A stretch of DNA of 64,000 nucleotides from CAVQAH01 sp963784195 (GTDB lineage Bacteria > Acidobacteriota > Vicinamibacteria > Vicinamibacterales > 2-12-FULL-66-21): positions 682,001-746,000 of the forward strand of contig CAWARA010000020.1 of assembly GCA_963784195.1 (NCBI GenBank), read 5' to 3'. This document shows, piece after piece, positions 61,773 to 64,000 of the stretch; within the stretch, counting starts at the first letter, position 1; the number at the start of each line of letters is the position of its first letter. The translations under genes were made by a program, and so were the position numbers. Below the pieces are notes generated by a model. It did not search any database and was not told where the DNA came from. It saw nothing but the letters and a program-made list of their open reading frames with translations.

Positions 61773-62268
61773 ATGCCCGCGTGAACAGGATCTGCTGGAC
61801 GCGCTGACCGCCGGCCGCTGGCCGGAGCGCTGCGAGGCAGAGCTTCGCGCGCACGTTGACGGCTGTGCCATCTGCACCGATCTGGTCGAGGTTGTCGGTG
61901 CGTTGTTCGACGCGCGCGACGTCGTCTATGCCGACGTCGCCGTACCGGCGTCAGGAACCGTCTGGTGGCGTGCGCAGATTCGCGCCCGGCGCGAGGCCAG
62001 CCTGCGTGCTGCACGGCCGATGACCGTCGTTCAAGCCGTCGCGGCCTGTCTCGGGCTGGTCGCAGTGATCGGCCTGTATTTCCTGGCGGCTCCGTGGCTC
62101 AGTGATTCCTTTGCGCCGCTCTCGGGCCTGATGACCTTCCGGTTCGATGGGTTGACGCTGCCCGGCATCGACGCGGTCAAGCAGTGGGCGTGGCCGATCG
62201 CCATCATCCTCGGCACGTGGCTCATCGTTGCCCCGATCGCGATCTATCTGACGGCTGGAAAAGAGTAG
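61759..62268 (+). CDS. Zinc-finger anti-sigma factor with membrane anchor
   Basis: 169 aa from a GTG at 61759 preceded by AAGGA. An N-terminal anti-sigma zinc finger HVDGCAIC (HxxxCxxC) near residues 33-40 would bind the sigma factor; a membrane helix (AVAACLGLVAVIGLYFLAAP) near 95-115 and another near 142-162 (WPIAIILGTWLIVAPIAIYL) place its C-terminus at the membrane. It sequesters the co-encoded sigma factor until a signal releases it. Confidence 0.88.
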   Translation: MPNVECPREQDLLDALTAGRWPERCEAELRAHVDGCAICTDLVEVVGALFDARDVVYADVAVPASGTVWWRAQIRARREASLRAARPMTVVQAVAACLGLVAVIGLYFLAAPWLSDSFAPLSGLMTFRFDGLTLPGIDAVKQWAWPIAIILGTWLIVAPIAIYLTAGKE

Positions 62269-62324
62269 CTGACGTAGCCCGACCCTTCCTTTCGTCGCAA
62301 ACCAACACGTCGGCACCTTCCTGG

Positions 62325-63529
62325 CTACCGCTTCTCTCCCACCTTCTCCGACGTCAGCACCTGACCCGGCCGTGCGTTGGTGTGCTGGCCGTCACGCACG
62401 ACGGGCACGCCGTTGACGATCACGTGCGGGACGCCGGTCGCGAACTCGTGCGGGCGCTCGAACGTTGCTGCGTCGCCGACGGTGGCCGGATCGAAGATCG
62501 TCAGGTCCGCGGCGAAGCCTTCGCGGATCGAGCCGCGGTGCGCGAATCGGAACTGCTCGGCGGGGAGCGACGTCATCTTGCGAATCGCATCTTCCATCGT
62601 GATGACATGGCGCTTGCGGACGTACTCGCCGAGCACGCGAACGCTGTTGCCGTAGCCGCGTGGATGCGGAACACCCTGCCCAGGCGTCAGCACCGACGCG
62701 TCCGACGCGAAGCCGACCTGCGGGTGCTTCATGATCCGCTCGACATCATCCTCGGACATGAAGTGGTAGACCATCGACGCGCCGTTGGCGAGCATCATGT
62801 CGCGGGCGGCTTCGAGCTGCGCGTCAGCGGTGTCGCTGCCCTTCAGCTTCGCGGCGACCTGCTTCATGGTCAGGCCGTTCAACGAAGGGTCGGCGCGATG
62901 CGAAGCGACGACGGCGAATGACAGGTCGGAGAGGCCCCGCTCGGCGAGCAACTGGACGATCTCCGCTTTGATCTTCTCCCAGGTCGCTGGATCGTTGAGC
63001 CGTGCGGCGATCTTCTCCTGCCCACCCTCGAGCGCCCACGCCGGAAACCGGATGCCTAGCGAAGAGCTGGCCGCCGTGTAAGCGTACTGATCGGCATTGA
63101 CGAGCGTCCCCCGCGCTCGCGCTTGATCGATCAGCGCGAGGGCCTTCACGCTAGCGCCCCATTTGTTGGGGCTGTCCACTTTGAGGTGCGAGATCTGAAT
63201 CCGCGCGCCGGCAGCCTCACCAACACGGATAGTCTCGCGAATGGATTCTTCGAGCGCGGTTCCCTCGTTACGCATGTGCGAGGCATACACTCCGCCGGCG
63301 CCCCCTGCGACCCTGGCGAGCTCGATGATTTCGGGGATCCGCGCGTAGGTGCCTGGGACGTACTGCAGGCCGGTCGAGAAACCAACGGCGCCGTCGGTCA
63401 TGGCGCGCCAGACGAGCGACTTCATTTTCGACAGCTCGGGGATCCGCGGCATCCGGTTCTCGGTGCCCATCGCGGCCCGCCGCACCGTGTTGTGACCGAT
63501 GAACGTTGCGAAGTTGACCGAGGCGCCAA
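62325..63529 (-). CDS. D-aminoacylase-like amidohydrolase, C-terminal part (frameshifted)
   Basis: This frame holds most of the barrel: LGASVNFATFIGHNTVRRAA, VYASHMRNEGTALEESIRET, RIQISHLKVDSPNKWG, the late FASDASVLTPGQ (metal Asp) and EGFAADLTIFDPATVGD, a typical small-domain end. It continues the N-terminal frame from about 63530 (NQVR to LGASVNF). N-acyl-D-amino-acid deacylases release D-amino acids from N-acyl forms; the family also holds other hydrolases. An internal ATG at 63485 is not a real start. Confidence 0.83.
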
Positions 63530-63918
63530 GTCTGACGAACCTGGTTCAACGATTCGGCGATGTCGAGCGCGGAGCTGCCGCAGTTGCCGGCGATGATCGA
63601 TGTGACCCCCATCCTGACAAAATTTTCGGCGCGGGGCTGCTCCGTGATGTCGTCCGCGTGCGTGTGGACATCGATGAACCCCGGTGCCACGACGAGCCCG
63701 GTCGCATCGATCGCGTCACGCCCGTCCTGCTTGGAGAAGGTACCAACCGCCGTAACCTTGCCGTCCTTGATCCCGACGTCAGCGCGACGCGCCGCGGCCC
63801 CGGTGCCGTCGACGACCCGTCCGCCGACGACGACCAGGTCGAATCGGGGCGGCGTTTGCGGCTGCGCGGTAATCCAGGCGGCGAAGAGAACTGCCGCTGT
63901 TCCACGATTGGCGAGCAT
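63530..63918 (-). CDS. D-aminoacylase-like amidohydrolase, N-terminal part (frameshifted)
   Basis: About 130 residues with a signal peptide (MLANRGTAAVLFAAWITAQ), the VVVGGRVVDGTGAAARRADV strand region, APGFIDVHTHADDI (metal His-x-His) and IIAGNCGSSALD (Cys of the family). Sense is lost after SLNQVR near 63530. The ATG at 63918 is preceded 7 nt upstream by TAGAAT, so it is probably leaderless; the ATG at 63927 lies inside that box. Probably secreted, since the signal peptide is clear. Confidence 0.83.
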
Positions 63919-63931
63919 GGGCCGCATTCTA
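63919..63931 (-). promoter_or_regulatory. Candidate -10 box of a leaderless promoter
   Basis: TAGAAT (63931-63926) is 7 nt before the ATG at 63918. A short GACGGGACGGAGGGGACGGA repeat lies beyond it (63953-63977) to the window end. Confidence 0.35.
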
Positions 63932-64000
63932 TCGCGGGGGGAGGGATGGAGCAGACGGGACGGAGGGGACGGAGGACACGGAAAAGGCTCAACTCGGAGA

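Overview
The window looks like a contig from an Acidobacteriota genome, most likely the Vicinamibacteria (Luteitalea-like) group. This is inferred from four things: GC-rich coding sequence, a TonB-dependent receptor with an N-terminal carboxypeptidase-regulatory-like domain, many secreted PQQ-type beta-propellers opening with a WPxWRGP motif, and CadC-like winged-helix/TPR and kinase-like/PEGA proteins. No rRNA, tRNA, CRISPR array, phage gene or transposase was seen.

Layout. 1-8.6 kb, minus strand: the start of a DUF1015-like gene, an M23 peptidase lipoprotein, a broken gene joining a RodZ-like HTH, 24-bp tandem repeats and a TolB-like propeller, a secreted DinB protein, a TonB C-terminal protein with TPR-like repeats, and a membrane pseudokinase with four PEGA units. 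8.8-20 kb: an M28 peptidase, a polytopic membrane protein (frameshifted), and four PQQ-type propeller proteins with two gene remnants between them, then a YjbR-like protein. 20-30 kb: a serine hydrolase, an AI-2E-type transporter (frameshifted), an M20 peptidase, a secreted LanC-like protein, an MFS transporter, an iron-type alcohol dehydrogenase and a CadC-like regulator. 30-46 kb: a lipoprotein, an SSS symporter with its DUF3311 partner divergent from a TonB-dependent receptor, three more propellers, and a run with an ABC ATPase, a large FtsX-type permease and a glycosyltransferase. 46-64 kb: a LuxC/LuxE-like pair, 4-alpha-glucanotransferase, two aminotransferases, a second DinB protein, a GH42 glycosidase, an S9 peptidase, a threonine-dehydratase-like enzyme, a VOC protein, an ECF sigma/anti-sigma pair and a D-aminoacylase-like amidohydrolase.

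Together the genes describe a heterotroph that exports many peptidases, glycosidases and propeller proteins and takes up oligomers through TonB- and sodium-coupled systems. Two features stand out. First, the intergenic spaces are crowded with at least nine families of short palindromic or quasi-tandem elements, several recurring across the window. One is nested in the loop of another, some sit between convergent genes and some directly upstream of start codons. Second, at least six genes are split by single frameshifts where homology-like sequence continues in another frame. This points to indel errors in the assembly or to unusual decay, so products at those loci should be read as provisional.
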